A stretch of DNA of 31,019 nt from RGIG9041 sp045612565 (lineage in GTDB: Bacteria > Bacillota > Clostridia > Oscillospirales > QAKW01), in the NCBI GenBank assembly GCA_045612565.1, contig JAZKZG010000131.1, forward strand, positions 1 to 31,019. Reading direction: 5' to 3'. Shown in pieces: positions 17,038-25,241 of the stretch. The stretch's first letter is position 1, and every line of letters begins with the position of its first letter. The translations under genes and the position numbers were made by a program. The notes under the pieces are model-generated. The model saw only the letters and a program-made list of their open reading frames with translations. It did no database searches and was not told the origin of the DNA.

Positions 17038-18702
17038 ATGAAAGAAATATATCTTGACATAATGGAAAAATCGTTGTCCGCCTATACCGACGAGCGCATA
17101 CGTGACTATATTGATGAGGGACTCACTGAGCACGGCTTTGCCCGTCTTGCATCAAACATCGGTATTTTAATGGTGTACAGAAAGCGTATTGACCTTTTGG
17201 ATACATTTGTTGAAATAATGGATATTTGCTGTAACGAGATGCCGCGTAAAAAAGCGGCAAACGACTTTTCTATCCGTGAAGTATGTTGTTGTCTTATGTT
17301 GCTTGAACAAAATCAAATCGTAGACAGTACGCTTTTAGCCAAATGGAAGGCACAGCTTAAAAGCTTTGACCCATGGAAGTATTACGACATGGTTGATAAC
17401 GGTGCGGGAAAGTTTGTAAACAACTGGGCGCTTTTTGCGGCGGTAAGCGAGTATATGCGTGGGGTTTATTGCGGCATTGATACGATGGAGTTTGTTGAGC
17501 ATCAGCTTCCCTCTCAACTTGCAAACCTTGGTGAAAACGGTATGTATATGGACCACGGACCAATTCACAACCCCGTGGTTTACGATATTGTGGCAAGGGG
17601 TTTGTTTGCATTTTTACTGCACGCGGGCTATAATGGCAAACATGCAAAAGCAATTGAGGATATGCTTGACAGCACATCAGATTTGACGCTTAAAATGCAG
17701 TCGGTAACGGGCGAACTCGCTTTTGGCGGCAGAAGTAACCAGTTTGTGCATAACGAAACGTGGCTCAGCGCCTATTTTGAAATGGAGGCAACGCGCTATT
17801 TCAAAAAAGGCGATATAAAAAGAGCGAGCGAGTTTAAGGCAGCGGCTTTGCTTGCCGCAAACAAAACGCTTGAGTATTTAAGCCTTGACCCGATAAGCCA
17901 CATTAAAAACCGCTATGATATTTCAACTAAAATCGGTTGTGACCCCTATGGCAAATTTAACAACTATATGATAACGGTTGCCTCAAACGCATACATAGGT
18001 TTTCGCTATGCAAACGACGACATTTTACCCTCAGTTGCACCTGCGGTAAAAGGCGGATATATCATCTCCACAAGCGAGAACTTTCATAAAACCTTTTTGT
18101 CGGCAGGCGGTTACCATCTTGAATTTGATACAAATGCCGACTTGCTATACGATGCAAGCGGTCTTGGACGTGTTCACAAAATCGGCTGTCCGTCTGCGCT
18201 TTGCTTGTCTATGCCGTTTACATACAAGCCAAACTACGTTTTGGAGGACACAAACCTGACGCCTATGTCACTTTGCGGCTATGCTAAAAAGTACGGCAGA
18301 AGATTTATCGGCGCAGAGCGCTATACACAGTATTTTCTTGTAAATAGTGAAAGTAATGAAAACAAGACTACGGCAGTATTTGATGTAAATTTACCGCTGA
18401 ACATTACAGTTACACAAAAATATACCGTCTCAAAAAATGGTGTTGATATATCTCTTTCGGGCGATGAAAAAGTTGGCTTTATGTTGCCTGTGTTTGATTT
18501 TGACGGTAAGGATACTACAAAAATTAATACTTACGACAACGAGATTACGGTGGAGTATCGCGGTGCTGTTTGCAGATACAGTTTTGACGGAAAAATAAGT
18601 CCCGACTTTACTTATTTTTACAACCGCAACGGCAGATACAGAGTATTTGACATAGCGTCAAATCAGTTGCACATTGAAATGGAGAGCGCAAATGAGTTAT
18701 AA
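17038..18702 (+). CDS. Unrecognised protein, probable alpha/alpha-toroid polysaccharide-lyase-like enzyme
   Basis: ATG 17038 follows TGAGGAGA at a good distance; upstream in-frame codons would overlap the FAD gene by 60 bases or more. The 554-residue product has no signal peptide. Its first half is rich in helices with paired aromatic motifs (KFVNNWALFAAVSEYM, GENGMYMDHGPIHNPVVYD, GELAFGGRSNQFVHNETWL). Its second half looks beta-rich (YHLEFDTNADLLYDASG, YTQYFLV, TVTQKYTVSKNGVDISL). That order resembles heparinase/alginate-lyase proteins and the heparinase-like gene in this operon. The HHNHND metal/His motif is absent, although HNETW could hold the acid/base residues. I cannot assign it to a named family. 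An uncharacterised lyase or glycosidase working with the 12830 product is the best guess. Confidence 0.6.
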   Translation: MKEIYLDIMEKSLSAYTDERIRDYIDEGLTEHGFARLASNIGILMVYRKRIDLLDTFVEIMDICCNEMPRKKAANDFSIREVCCCLMLLEQNQIVDSTLLAKWKAQLKSFDPWKYYDMVDNGAGKFVNNWALFAAVSEYMRGVYCGIDTMEFVEHQLPSQLANLGENGMYMDHGPIHNPVVYDIVARGLFAFLLHAGYNGKHAKAIEDMLDSTSDLTLKMQSVTGELAFGGRSNQFVHNETWLSAYFEMEATRYFKKGDIKRASEFKAAALLAANKTLEYLSLDPISHIKNRYDISTKIGCDPYGKFNNYMITVASNAYIGFRYANDDILPSVAPAVKGGYIISTSENFHKTFLSAGGYHLEFDTNADLLYDASGLGRVHKIGCPSALCLSMPFTYKPNYVLEDTNLTPMSLCGYAKKYGRRFIGAERYTQYFLVNSESNENKTTAVFDVNLPLNITVTQKYTVSKNGVDISLSGDEKVGFMLPVFDFDGKDTTKINTYDNEITVEYRGAVCRYSFDGKISPDFTYFYNRNGRYRVFDIASNQLHIEMESANEL

Positions 18703-19426
18703 ACTTGGACTTGTGTCTGTATCCTTCAGGGATAAAACACCGCAAGAAATACTTGTTGCTATGAACGAGTGCGGCCTTCGCTTTATAGAATGGGGCAGTG
18801 ACGTACACTGTCCGCCCGAAAAAGCAAACGAGATTGCAAAACTTCAAAAAGAGTACGGTATAGAGTGCTGTTCATACGGAACATATTTTAAGCTGGGAGT
18901 TACGCCAATTTGCGAACTGCAAAGTTATATTGATGCGGCAAAGGTCTTGGGCACAAATATTTTGCGCCTTTGGTGTGGCAACAAAAACAGCGAGGACTAT
19001 ACGGATAGTGAAAAACAGCAATTGTTTTTTGAGTGTAAGAGCGCGGCGGATATTGCACAAAAAAACGGCGTGATACTGTGTATGGAGTGTCATATCAAAA
19101 CGTACACCAACAAAAAAGAGTCTGCATCAGAACTGATAAAGGCAGTAAATTCCGAGCATTTTCGTATGTACTGGCAGCCAAATCAGTATAACCCAGTGCA
19201 AGAAAACATAGAGTATGCAACGCTTTTGGCGTCATACACCGAGCATATACACGTATTTAACTGGAAAGAAAAAGAAAAATACCCCTTGCTTTTAGCAAAG
19301 GATATATGGAAAGAGTATCTTGACTGTTTTGAAGGTGACAGGATGCTGTTACTCGAATTTATGCCCGATAATAAATTAGAAAGTTTGAAAACCGAAGCAG
19401 ATGCTTTGAGAGAGATAATAAAATGA
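18692..19426 (+). CDS. Sugar phosphate isomerase/epimerase-like TIM-barrel protein
   Basis: This 244-residue protein belongs by pattern to the AP-endonuclease-2/xylose-isomerase-like TIM barrels. It has LGLVSVSFRDKTPQEI at strand 1, GLRFIEWGSDVH with a characteristic Glu, NILRLWCGN, VILCMECHIKTYTN with a metal-ligand-like Glu and His, FRMYWQPNQYNP, HIHVFNW, and a final LLLEFMPDN Glu. The Glu/Gln/His/Glu pattern fits a divalent metal centre for isomerisation or epimerisation of a ketose or keto-acid. ATG 18692 has GGAGAG just upstream and overlaps the previous stop. Relatives also act in inositol, hydroxypyruvate and C-glycoside metabolism, so the specific role is open. Confidence 0.85.
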   Translation: MSYKLGLVSVSFRDKTPQEILVAMNECGLRFIEWGSDVHCPPEKANEIAKLQKEYGIECCSYGTYFKLGVTPICELQSYIDAAKVLGTNILRLWCGNKNSEDYTDSEKQQLFFECKSAADIAQKNGVILCMECHIKTYTNKKESASELIKAVNSEHFRMYWQPNQYNPVQENIEYATLLASYTEHIHVFNWKEKEKYPLLLAKDIWKEYLDCFEGDRMLLLEFMPDNKLESLKTEADALREIIK

Positions 19427-20379
19427 AAAAATGTTTTTTAACCGAAAAGCCGCATCATATACCCGAGGCTTATGCAAATGACGATGCCGTTTATTCAAAA
19501 GCGGATATTATAAACAGCCCCGAGTTGTTTTGCGACACCGAGTATATCTTTTCAACCTGGGGAATGCCCGAATTTTCAGAAGATGAAATTAAAAAGTATC
19601 TGCCGAACTTAAAGGCGGTGTTTTATGCTGCGGGTACCGTGCAGAAGTTTGCCCGTCCGTTTTTAAACTGCGGAGTTAAGATTTTTTCCGCGTGGGCAGC
19701 AAATGCCGTACCCGTTGCCGAATATACGGTAGCACAGATAATACTTGCAAACAAAGGCTTTTTTAAAACAATGCGCTTTACCGATAAATCAGTTGCAGAC
19801 GCGGAGTTTAAAAATTACCCCGGTAACTTTAACGTAAAGGTTGGCATTATCGGTGCAGGGATGATAGGAAAACTCGTTATTAATATGCTTAAAAGTTACA
19901 GGCTGGACGTACTTGTTTTCGATCCGTTTTTGCCCGACGACAAGGCAACAGAGCTTGGTGTTAAAAAGGTTGACCTTGAAACTTTATTTTCAAGGTGTCA
20001 GGTGGTATCAAACCATCTTGCCAACAACGAGCAGACAAAAGGGATGCTTGGCGGCAAACTTTTTGAAAAGATGATGCCGTACGCTACCTTTTTAAACACA
20101 GGAAGAGGCGCACAGGTAGTAGAAAACGACCTCATAGCCGTTTTAAAAGAACGGTCAGACCTTACTGCGATTTTGGACGTCACCTGCCCCGAACCGCCCG
20201 AAAAAGACAGTCCGCTGTTCACACTCCAAAACTGTATTTTAACTCCGCATATCGCAGGAAGTTCAAATAACGAGGTGCGCCGAATGGGCGAGTATATGGA
20301 AGAGGAATACAATAATTTTATTGAGGGTAAGCCTTGTAAATATGAAGTTACCTTTGAAATGCTAAAAACAATGGCATAA
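19423..20379 (+). CDS. D-2-hydroxyacid dehydrogenase (NAD-dependent)
   Basis: The 318-residue protein shows the D-isomer-specific 2-hydroxyacid dehydrogenase layout. The NAD-binding GIIGAGMIG has G144, G146 and G149. An acidic residue follows strand 2 (VLVFDPF). The catalytic set is R228 (NTGRGA), E257 (LDVTCPEPP) and H276 (LTPHIAGS), at the usual spacing. It would reduce a 2-keto acid or reactive hydroxy-keto product at the end of the pathway, or oxidise a hydroxyacid. The start overlaps the previous stop as ATGA. It is the last gene of the operon, followed at once by a terminator whose stem includes its stop codon. Confidence 0.92.
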   Translation: MKKCFLTEKPHHIPEAYANDDAVYSKADIINSPELFCDTEYIFSTWGMPEFSEDEIKKYLPNLKAVFYAAGTVQKFARPFLNCGVKIFSAWAANAVPVAEYTVAQIILANKGFFKTMRFTDKSVADAEFKNYPGNFNVKVGIIGAGMIGKLVINMLKSYRLDVLVFDPFLPDDKATELGVKKVDLETLFSRCQVVSNHLANNEQTKGMLGGKLFEKMMPYATFLNTGRGAQVVENDLIAVLKERSDLTAILDVTCPEPPEKDSPLFTLQNCILTPHIAGSSNNEVRRMGEYMEEEYNNFIEGKPCKYEVTFEMLKTMA

Positions 20380-20409
20380 TAAAAACCACCCTGTCGGGTG
20401 GTTTTTATT
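20378..20409. terminator. Bidirectional intrinsic terminator between converging genes
   Basis: AATAAAAACCACCC (20378-20391) and GGGTGGTTTTTATT (20396-20409) form a perfect 14-bp stem with a TGTC loop and T-runs in both directions. It ends the plus-strand operon and the minus-strand degV-like gene. Confidence 0.93.
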
Positions 20410-20415
20410 ATATTG

Positions 20416-21249
20416 TCAAAATCTTTCAAAGCCTACCAGCATACCGCCTTTTTCTGCATAGTAACTGCAAAGACCACGGCAAGTATGTACGGATATATCA
20501 ATGTCGGGATGCTTTTCGCGGATAAGACGAGTTACTTCTTTTGCGGCGTTTTCGTTACAACAGTGAGCAATTCGCACCTTACCGCAAGACAGTCCCGATG
20601 ACTCAAGATTGTTTAAAAGAGCATTTATCGCCTTTGAAATGCCACGGCATTTGTCGGTAGGCTCAAGTGTACCCTGGTCACTCGCCTTGCCCACAATACG
20701 AATACCCAAAACACCTGCAATCTTTGCAACTGCAGGAGATACTCTACCGTTGGCTGCAAAATTTTTTAAAGATTCCAATATAAAAACAAGACCCGTGTTT
20801 TGCTTATATTCTTCTATTTTTTTGCAAATTTCTTCAAAGGTCAAATCATTTTCGATATACTCTTGCAGTTTTTCTATAATCAGTACGAGTTCGGGTCCTG
20901 CTGACAGTGAATCGATTACGCAAACACGACCGCCGTACTTTTCCTCGTACATCTGCTTCGCAATAACAGCCGAATTATAACTTCCCGAAAGTCCGCTTGT
21001 GATTGTGACACAATAAACCTCGTCAGCATCTCCGAATGCCTTCAGCCAATCCGACGGGTTGGGGCAGGACGTTTTTGACTTGCCTTTGTACGAGTCAAAC
21101 CATTTTACCATTCCGTCTACGTCCAGATTCGCATCATCAACAAATTCACGCTCAGTGGTAATCATTTTTAGAGGTGCCGCTGCAAACGGTATATTATTCA
21201 AATTCAATATATTTGCAGACGAATCCGCAACAATTTTTACTTTTCTCAT
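20416..21249 (-). CDS. DegV-family fatty-acid-binding protein
   Basis: The 277-residue protein opens with VKIVADSSANI and has FVDDANLDVDGMVKWF, the KTSCPNPSDW segment, ITSGLSGSYNSA, VCVIDSLSAGPE and LKNFAANGRVSP, all typical of DegV proteins. These are two-domain proteins that bind a fatty acid; characterised FakB members present it to the kinase FakA. No FakA/DAK-domain gene is nearby. It is single, flanked by terminators at both ends, and lies between the two catabolic operons, so a link to sugar use is not indicated. Confidence 0.92.
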   Translation of the reverse strand: MRKVKIVADSSANILNLNNIPFAAAPLKMITTEREFVDDANLDVDGMVKWFDSYKGKSKTSCPNPSDWLKAFGDADEVYCVTITSGLSGSYNSAVIAKQMYEEKYGGRVCVIDSLSAGPELVLIIEKLQEYIENDLTFEEICKKIEEYKQNTGLVFILESLKNFAANGRVSPAVAKIAGVLGIRIVGKASDQGTLEPTDKCRGISKAINALLNNLESSGLSCGKVRIAHCCNENAAKEVTRLIREKHPDIDISVHTCRGLCSYYAEKGGMLVGFERF

Positions 21250-21338
21250 CGGTGGTATACCCTGCCTTTCTCACTTTAACATCGTATCATTTTAGCAGAA
21301 ATTTTCCTACCTACTTTTTAAAATATCACTCTCCTCGC

Positions 21339-21357
21339 AGTAGAGTAGCACTCTACT
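21339..21357. repeat. Inverted repeat upstream of the degV-like gene
   Basis: AGTAGAGT (21339-21346) and ACTCTACT (21350-21357) form a perfect 8-bp dyad with a 3-base centre, about 90 bp upstream of the degV-like start. There is no T-run, so it is more likely an operator or RNA stem than a terminator. I see no clear sigma-A promoter beside it. Confidence 0.5.
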
Positions 21358-21381
21358 ACCTGTATTTTTAAACAAATTAAA

Positions 21382-21413
21382 AATAACAGCACTCCAAAAG
21401 GTGTGCTGTTATT
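21382..21413 (-). terminator. Intrinsic terminator of the minus-strand operon
   Basis: AATAACAGCACTCC (21382-21395) pairs with GGTGTGCTGTTATT (21400-21413) apart from one mismatch, around an AAAA loop. On the minus strand it is followed by TTTTTAATTT. It lies 4 bases after the stop of the aldose-epimerase-like gene. Confidence 0.92.
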
Positions 21414-21417
21414 GGAA

Positions 21418-22275
21418 TTATTTATAAGACATTTTTAATATAAATCTTACCGAATCATGCGCTTTTATAACTGAGAAAGCACCAGCCTCTTTTGCACGTA
21501 TAGGGCTATCGTAAAGCGCGGTACACGGCTCGATTGCGATGGTATACGCACCGTTGAGGTCACCCGCGTTTACCCACGCGCCGAAATACTTCATAACATC
21601 ACTGTCACATTCTACCGACAGTGATTTGTCACTCTCGGGGTACACAACACCGCATTTTACGGGCGGTTTTGCATCGGTATAATAAAACTTATAATGCTTA
21701 TGTACTTTGGGCGGTAATATGTGCGCACTATCTTCACTGACAGGTGTTCCCGATACGATTTTACGCTCGGTGCCATCAAGATTGCTTACCGCATACATAC
21801 CCTCTTCACCGCGTATCATAATATGCCCTGCCCAGAGGTACTCAAAATCATAATCGTTTTGATTTTTAATATCGTACTCCATAAAAAGCACACCGTCTAT
21901 TATATAGGCGGTCTTTTTATAGAGGATGTTAAGATACGCCATTTCGCAAGTAAATTCCACCCTGTCGCCGTCAATTTTTGCGGTATGCTCGTGGCGACAG
22001 ACTTCGCCGTGGTCAAGGTAGTTTATACCGTTTATAACACACGGGTCGATAGTGGGGAACATATCGTCAAACCCACTGCATTCACTTTTTTCAAAATCAC
22101 CGTCAAGGGAAAGTCTACAGTATTTTTCACCCTCCGCCTGCAGAAGAAACTCAAAGCCGTCATTTGTTTTAAAAGATGCAAATTTTGCGCCGTCTTTTGG
22201 CAAAAAGGTTGCCGTAAACTTGTCACAACTGAGTTCTATCGCGGGTCTGTCTTTATAAAACGTTTCTTTTATCAT
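21418..22275 (-). CDS. Aldose 1-epimerase-like (galactose mutarotase fold) protein
   Basis: The 285-residue protein has the beta-supersandwich pattern of the mutarotase family: TFLPKDGAKFASFKTNDGFEFLLQ at the start, GFDDMFPTIDP, YLDHGEVCRHE with a conserved-looking His, FEYLWAGHIM where the catalytic-type His falls, and AYTIAIEPCTALYDSP near the C-terminus with a Glu. Such proteins interconvert alpha and beta anomers so that a dehydrogenase or isomerase gets the right form. It overlaps the previous gene by four bases (ATGA) and is the last gene of the operon. It could be specific for an unusual sugar, since the family is broad. Confidence 0.8.
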   Translation of the reverse strand: MIKETFYKDRPAIELSCDKFTATFLPKDGAKFASFKTNDGFEFLLQAEGEKYCRLSLDGDFEKSECSGFDDMFPTIDPCVINGINYLDHGEVCRHEHTAKIDGDRVEFTCEMAYLNILYKKTAYIIDGVLFMEYDIKNQNDYDFEYLWAGHIMIRGEEGMYAVSNLDGTERKIVSGTPVSEDSAHILPPKVHKHYKFYYTDAKPPVKCGVVYPESDKSLSVECDSDVMKYFGAWVNAGDLNGAYTIAIEPCTALYDSPIRAKEAGAFSVIKAHDSVRFILKMSYK

Positions 22276-22994
22276 AATTCTACCGTTTCACCTATACGCA
22301 TAAGATTGTATTTAAGGTCAGGGTATTTTTCGTTCATCTCGTTCATAAAAAGATGTGGATTGCCAAAATGCTCGGCAAAATTCCAGAAATGACAGGGTAT
22401 TGTGAGCGATGCTTTTATGATACCCGCCGCCTTTGCGCCCTCGTACTCGTTAAGATTACCGTAAGCGCCGTTGATGGGCATAATGAACACATCAACACCT
22501 GAGAGAGTTGGATTTGTTAAATAATCTTCTCTGAAACAGGTGTCTCCCGCAATATATATGCGCTTGTCATCTGCCTCAATCAAAAGACCAACCGCCTCGG
22601 GTGCATCGTCACCGTGGTCACAAGGTATCGCTGTTATTTTAATGTGTTCATTTTTATAAACGTCGCCCTCTTTAAAATATGTAATACGGCTCGAATCGAG
22701 ATTAAACTGCACTTCGTACTTTTTGCAATCGGGCGTACAGAGAAGTTTTGTTTTTTGCGTTTGCATAATAACGGGTACACTGTCAAGGTCAAAATGATCC
22801 TCGTGTTCGTGTGTTGCAATAAGCAAATCAAGGTCGAGGTCGGAAGGGTCAAAAACAAACGGTATAAGACGTTTCAGACCGTAAAGACGATTACAGCAGT
22901 CGGAAAGATAAAGGTCGATGCCGACGCGATAGCCGTTTTTTAATTCAATTATAAATCCCGCCTGTCCGATAAAGGTGAGTTTCAAGTTTTTCAT
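22272..22994 (-). CDS. UlaG-like metallo-beta-lactamase-fold hydrolase (possible sugar lactonase)
   Basis: ATG 22994 is chosen because AGGTG is 5 bases upstream; ATG 23015 would overlap the cupin gene. The 240-residue protein has GQAGFIIELKNG, the metal motif THEHEDHFD (H62, H64, D66, H67), PCDHGDDAPEAVG, AGDTCF as the bridging Asp, and IPCHFWNFAEHFG. This is the UlaG/YtnP-type branch, whose best-known member hydrolyses L-ascorbate-6-phosphate lactone. Among a dehydrogenase, dehydratase and aldolase, hydrolysis of a sugar lactone is plausible. The true substrate is unknown. Confidence 0.82.
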   Translation of the reverse strand: MKNLKLTFIGQAGFIIELKNGYRVGIDLYLSDCCNRLYGLKRLIPFVFDPSDLDLDLLIATHEHEDHFDLDSVPVIMQTQKTKLLCTPDCKKYEVQFNLDSSRITYFKEGDVYKNEHIKITAIPCDHGDDAPEAVGLLIEADDKRIYIAGDTCFREDYLTNPTLSGVDVFIMPINGAYGNLNEYEGAKAAGIIKASLTIPCHFWNFAEHFGNPHLFMNEMNEKYPDLKYNLMRIGETVEL

Positions 22995-23002
22995 ACTGTC
23001 AC

Positions 23003-23329
23003 CTATTGTGTGCACACTACAGCGTACATAACAAGGTCTTCATTACCGTCATTTATTACTGCGTGTGACTGACCTTTTTTGCAGTAGTGGCAATCACCTG
23101 TGTTAAGGCGCTCTTCAATACCGTCGTGAAGCACCTTGCAACTTCCCGAAAGAATAAAGATTATTTCAGATGAGGTATCATGAAGGTGATAGCCAGTTGA
23201 CACCCCTGGGGCATACACACTTTTTACGATGCGGTTGAGGTCGTCCGCGTGGATTTTTGCAACGATGTCACCGTTACCGCCCTGAAACTCATGCAATATT
23301 TTTGTATCTAATTTATCAAAATTTATCAT
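23003..23329 (-). CDS. Small cupin-domain protein
   Basis: ATG 23329 is chosen because GGAGG lies 5-6 bases upstream; earlier in-frame starts lie inside the neighbouring dehydrogenase gene. The 108-residue protein is a single cupin. Motif 1 is STGYHLHDTSSEIIFILSG, with H and E metal ligands, and motif 2 is LNTGDCHYCKKGQSHAVINDG, with a further His. Stand-alone cupins in sugar-acid operons are often isomerases, epimerases or metal-binding helpers; nothing here decides which. Confidence 0.85.
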   Translation of the reverse strand: MINFDKLDTKILHEFQGGNGDIVAKIHADDLNRIVKSVYAPGVSTGYHLHDTSSEIIFILSGSCKVLHDGIEERLNTGDCHYCKKGQSHAVINDGNEDLVMYAVVCTQ

Positions 23330-23330
23330 A

Positions 23331-24359
23331 CTAATCCTCCCACGGATGAAGAACAACTTTAATGATTGACGGACCGCCGTTTTCGACAATATCAACTGCT
23401 TTTGCAAACTGTGAAAGCGGAAGTGTCGCACTTATCATTTCCTTTAACGAAATCTTACCGTTTGAAACAAGGTCAATAAGCGCATCCCACGCTTTTTCGT
23501 TACCGGTGTAACCGCATACTGTAATTTGTCTTAAAATGCAGTCGATAACAGGCAGTTCAACCTTGGCGTCATTTGATGGAATACCGTAAAGCATCACCTT
23601 ACCGCCGCTTTTTACGTTTTTAAAGCAACTGTCAATTGTTGCAGGTGCGCCCGCAGCGTCAATTGCGAGGTCAACACCCTTGCCGTCAGTCTCTTTCATA
23701 ACGGCGTCACAGAGGTCTTCATTGCGGAGGTCAATAACCATACCACCGAACTTTTTAACAAGTTCCGCCTTTTCATCGTTACGAACGGCACAAAGCACTT
23801 TTTTTGCGCCAAGTGCGAGTGACGACTGTATAAACGAAAGTCCCGCAACACCCGCGCCCATAACCAGAACAGTATCGTCTTTTGCAACACCCGCGTTGAC
23901 TACCGCACCGAAAGGACAGGCAACCGCCTCCATAATAGCGCCCTCGTCATACGAGATATTGTCTTTTAAAAAGCGTACACAGCCCTCGGGTACAATGACG
24001 TACTGTGCGTCACCGCCGTTATAGGGCGGGTAACCGATTTCACCCGCGGGACAAAGATGTTTGCGTCCGCTTTTACAAAATTCACACTCACCGCAGCCAA
24101 CGTAGGTTTCAACAACAACACGTTTTCCGACGTTGTCCTTGTTACAGCCCTCTCCCACCTCGACAATGTCACCGCAAACTTCGTGACCAAGGACGTGAGG
24201 CGGATCGCAGACGGGGAATTTGCCTGAGATGATATGTACCTCGGTTGCGCAAAGCCCCACAGCCTGTACCTTTATTTTAACCCAACCAGGTTTCACCTGT
24301 GGTTCGGGGATGTCGCAATAATCAAGGTCGTAAAGACCCCTCCAAACTACTGCTTTCAT
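23331..24359 (-). CDS. Zinc-dependent alcohol/polyol dehydrogenase (MDR family)
   Basis: The 342-residue medium-chain dehydrogenase has catalytic zinc residues C37 and H59-E60 (LGHEVCG) and the structural zinc set C89, C92, C95 and C103 in CGECEFC and HLC. Its NAD(P)-binding VMGAGVAG motif is intact. It resembles sorbitol, threonine and galactitol dehydrogenases. In this operon it could oxidise a sugar to its lactone or an alcohol group on a sugar acid. The start directly follows the stop of the aldolase gene (TAAATG). Confidence 0.93.
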   Translation of the reverse strand: MKAVVWRGLYDLDYCDIPEPQVKPGWVKIKVQAVGLCATEVHIISGKFPVCDPPHVLGHEVCGDIVEVGEGCNKDNVGKRVVVETYVGCGECEFCKSGRKHLCPAGEIGYPPYNGGDAQYVIVPEGCVRFLKDNISYDEGAIMEAVACPFGAVVNAGVAKDDTVLVMGAGVAGLSFIQSSLALGAKKVLCAVRNDEKAELVKKFGGMVIDLRNEDLCDAVMKETDGKGVDLAIDAAGAPATIDSCFKNVKSGGKVMLYGIPSNDAKVELPVIDCILRQITVCGYTGNEKAWDALIDLVSNGKISLKEMISATLPLSQFAKAVDIVENGGPSIIKVVLHPWED

Positions 24360-25241
24360 TTAAAACCCCTCCTTAAGCATCTCCTTGATATTTTCAAACA
24401 CCGCTTGTTCGGCAGGTGTTTTGCCCTCGCAGGTTTCAAGTCCCTTTGCCTTTGCCAGTAATTTATAACCTATTGGGAATGTTAGCGAGTCACACTGACG
24501 GATAATGGGTAAAATGCTCTGATTGATTTTCATGGCGGTATCAATATCGCGATTATCGAACGCGTTGTAGATTGCACGGATTTGGGCCGGCATTGTTGCC
24601 GCAAGTGCCGTCATTGAGCCAAAGCAACCTGCGCAGAGTGCGGGGAAAAGGCAGTCATCGGTGCCTGTGTACACCGCAAAATCGGGACGTTTTTTTGAAA
24701 CAATTTCACAAAGGTGTGCAATACGCTTCATAACGGCAGACGAGTCCTTCATACCTACAAAATTGGGGATATCAAGAAGTTTTTCAAAGGTGGGAATTTC
24801 GATGCCCGTTGTAAAAAACGGTACGTGATAGCCGATTACGGCAAAGTCACCCGCTCCCTCACAAACGGTTTTGAAAAAGTCATAAACCGCATCCTGTGAA
24901 AGCGGATAGTAATAAGGCGGACAAACAAGACAAGCATCATAACCCATCTTTTTGACGGCGGAAATTGTTTTTAAAACTCTTGTTGCAGAGGTGTCACAAG
25001 CACTCGCAATAAGTTTTTTTCTACCGCGGTTCACCTCGGCTACGGCAGAAAACACCTCAAGTCTTTCGCAAAGGTCCATCTTTACATAGTCACCTGTAGA
25101 AGCAACGGGTAAAATGGCATCAGCCTCCGAGTTACAAATCTCTTCGGTCTGTTTTTTTATCTCATCAATAATTGCATTTTCGTTACTGTCAAAGGGTGTG
25201 ACAGTAACCGCAACCATTCGAAAATCTTTTGTAAGTTTCAT
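24360..25241 (-). CDS. DHDPS/N-acetylneuraminate-lyase-family aldolase
   Basis: The 293-residue class-I aldolase has the Schiff-base K165 (FVGMKDSS) and catalytic Y138 (GYHVPF). The pyruvate-binding loop reads ASTGD (47-51) where canonical members have GTTGE. The family cleaves 2-keto acids to pyruvate plus an aldehyde or makes the reverse bond. Beside an acid-sugar dehydratase, a 2-keto-3-deoxy-sugar-acid aldolase fits better than lysine biosynthesis. It overlaps the dehydratase gene by one base. Confidence 0.9.
   Translation of the reverse strand: MKLTKDFRMVAVTVTPFDSNENAIIDEIKKQTEEICNSEADAILPVASTGDYVKMDLCERLEVFSAVAEVNRGRKKLIASACDTSATRVLKTISAVKKMGYDACLVCPPYYYPLSQDAVYDFFKTVCEGAGDFAVIGYHVPFFTTGIEIPTFEKLLDIPNFVGMKDSSAVMKRIAHLCEIVSKKRPDFAVYTGTDDCLFPALCAGCFGSMTALAATMPAQIRAIYNAFDNRDIDTAMKINQSILPIIRQCDSLTFPIGYKLLAKAKGLETCEGKTPAEQAVFENIKEMLKEGF

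Noticed and set aside
18692..19426. Reading the isomerase-like gene as part of a C-glycoside-cleaving (Dgp-type) system
   Set aside because: Those systems pair a related TIM barrel with a Gfo/Idh/MocA oxidoreductase and a small partner subunit. No such oxidoreductase is encoded in this window, so the call would be unsupported.
20416..21249. DegV-like gene as part of the catabolic operons
   Set aside because: It is isolated by intrinsic terminators on both sides, and its family binds fatty acids, so shared function with its neighbours is not indicated.
21721..22392. 223-codon open frame on the plus strand
   Set aside because: It lies antisense across the aldose-epimerase-like and UlaG-like genes, which have clear family motifs and coupled starts. 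Its translation shows no recognisable domain.
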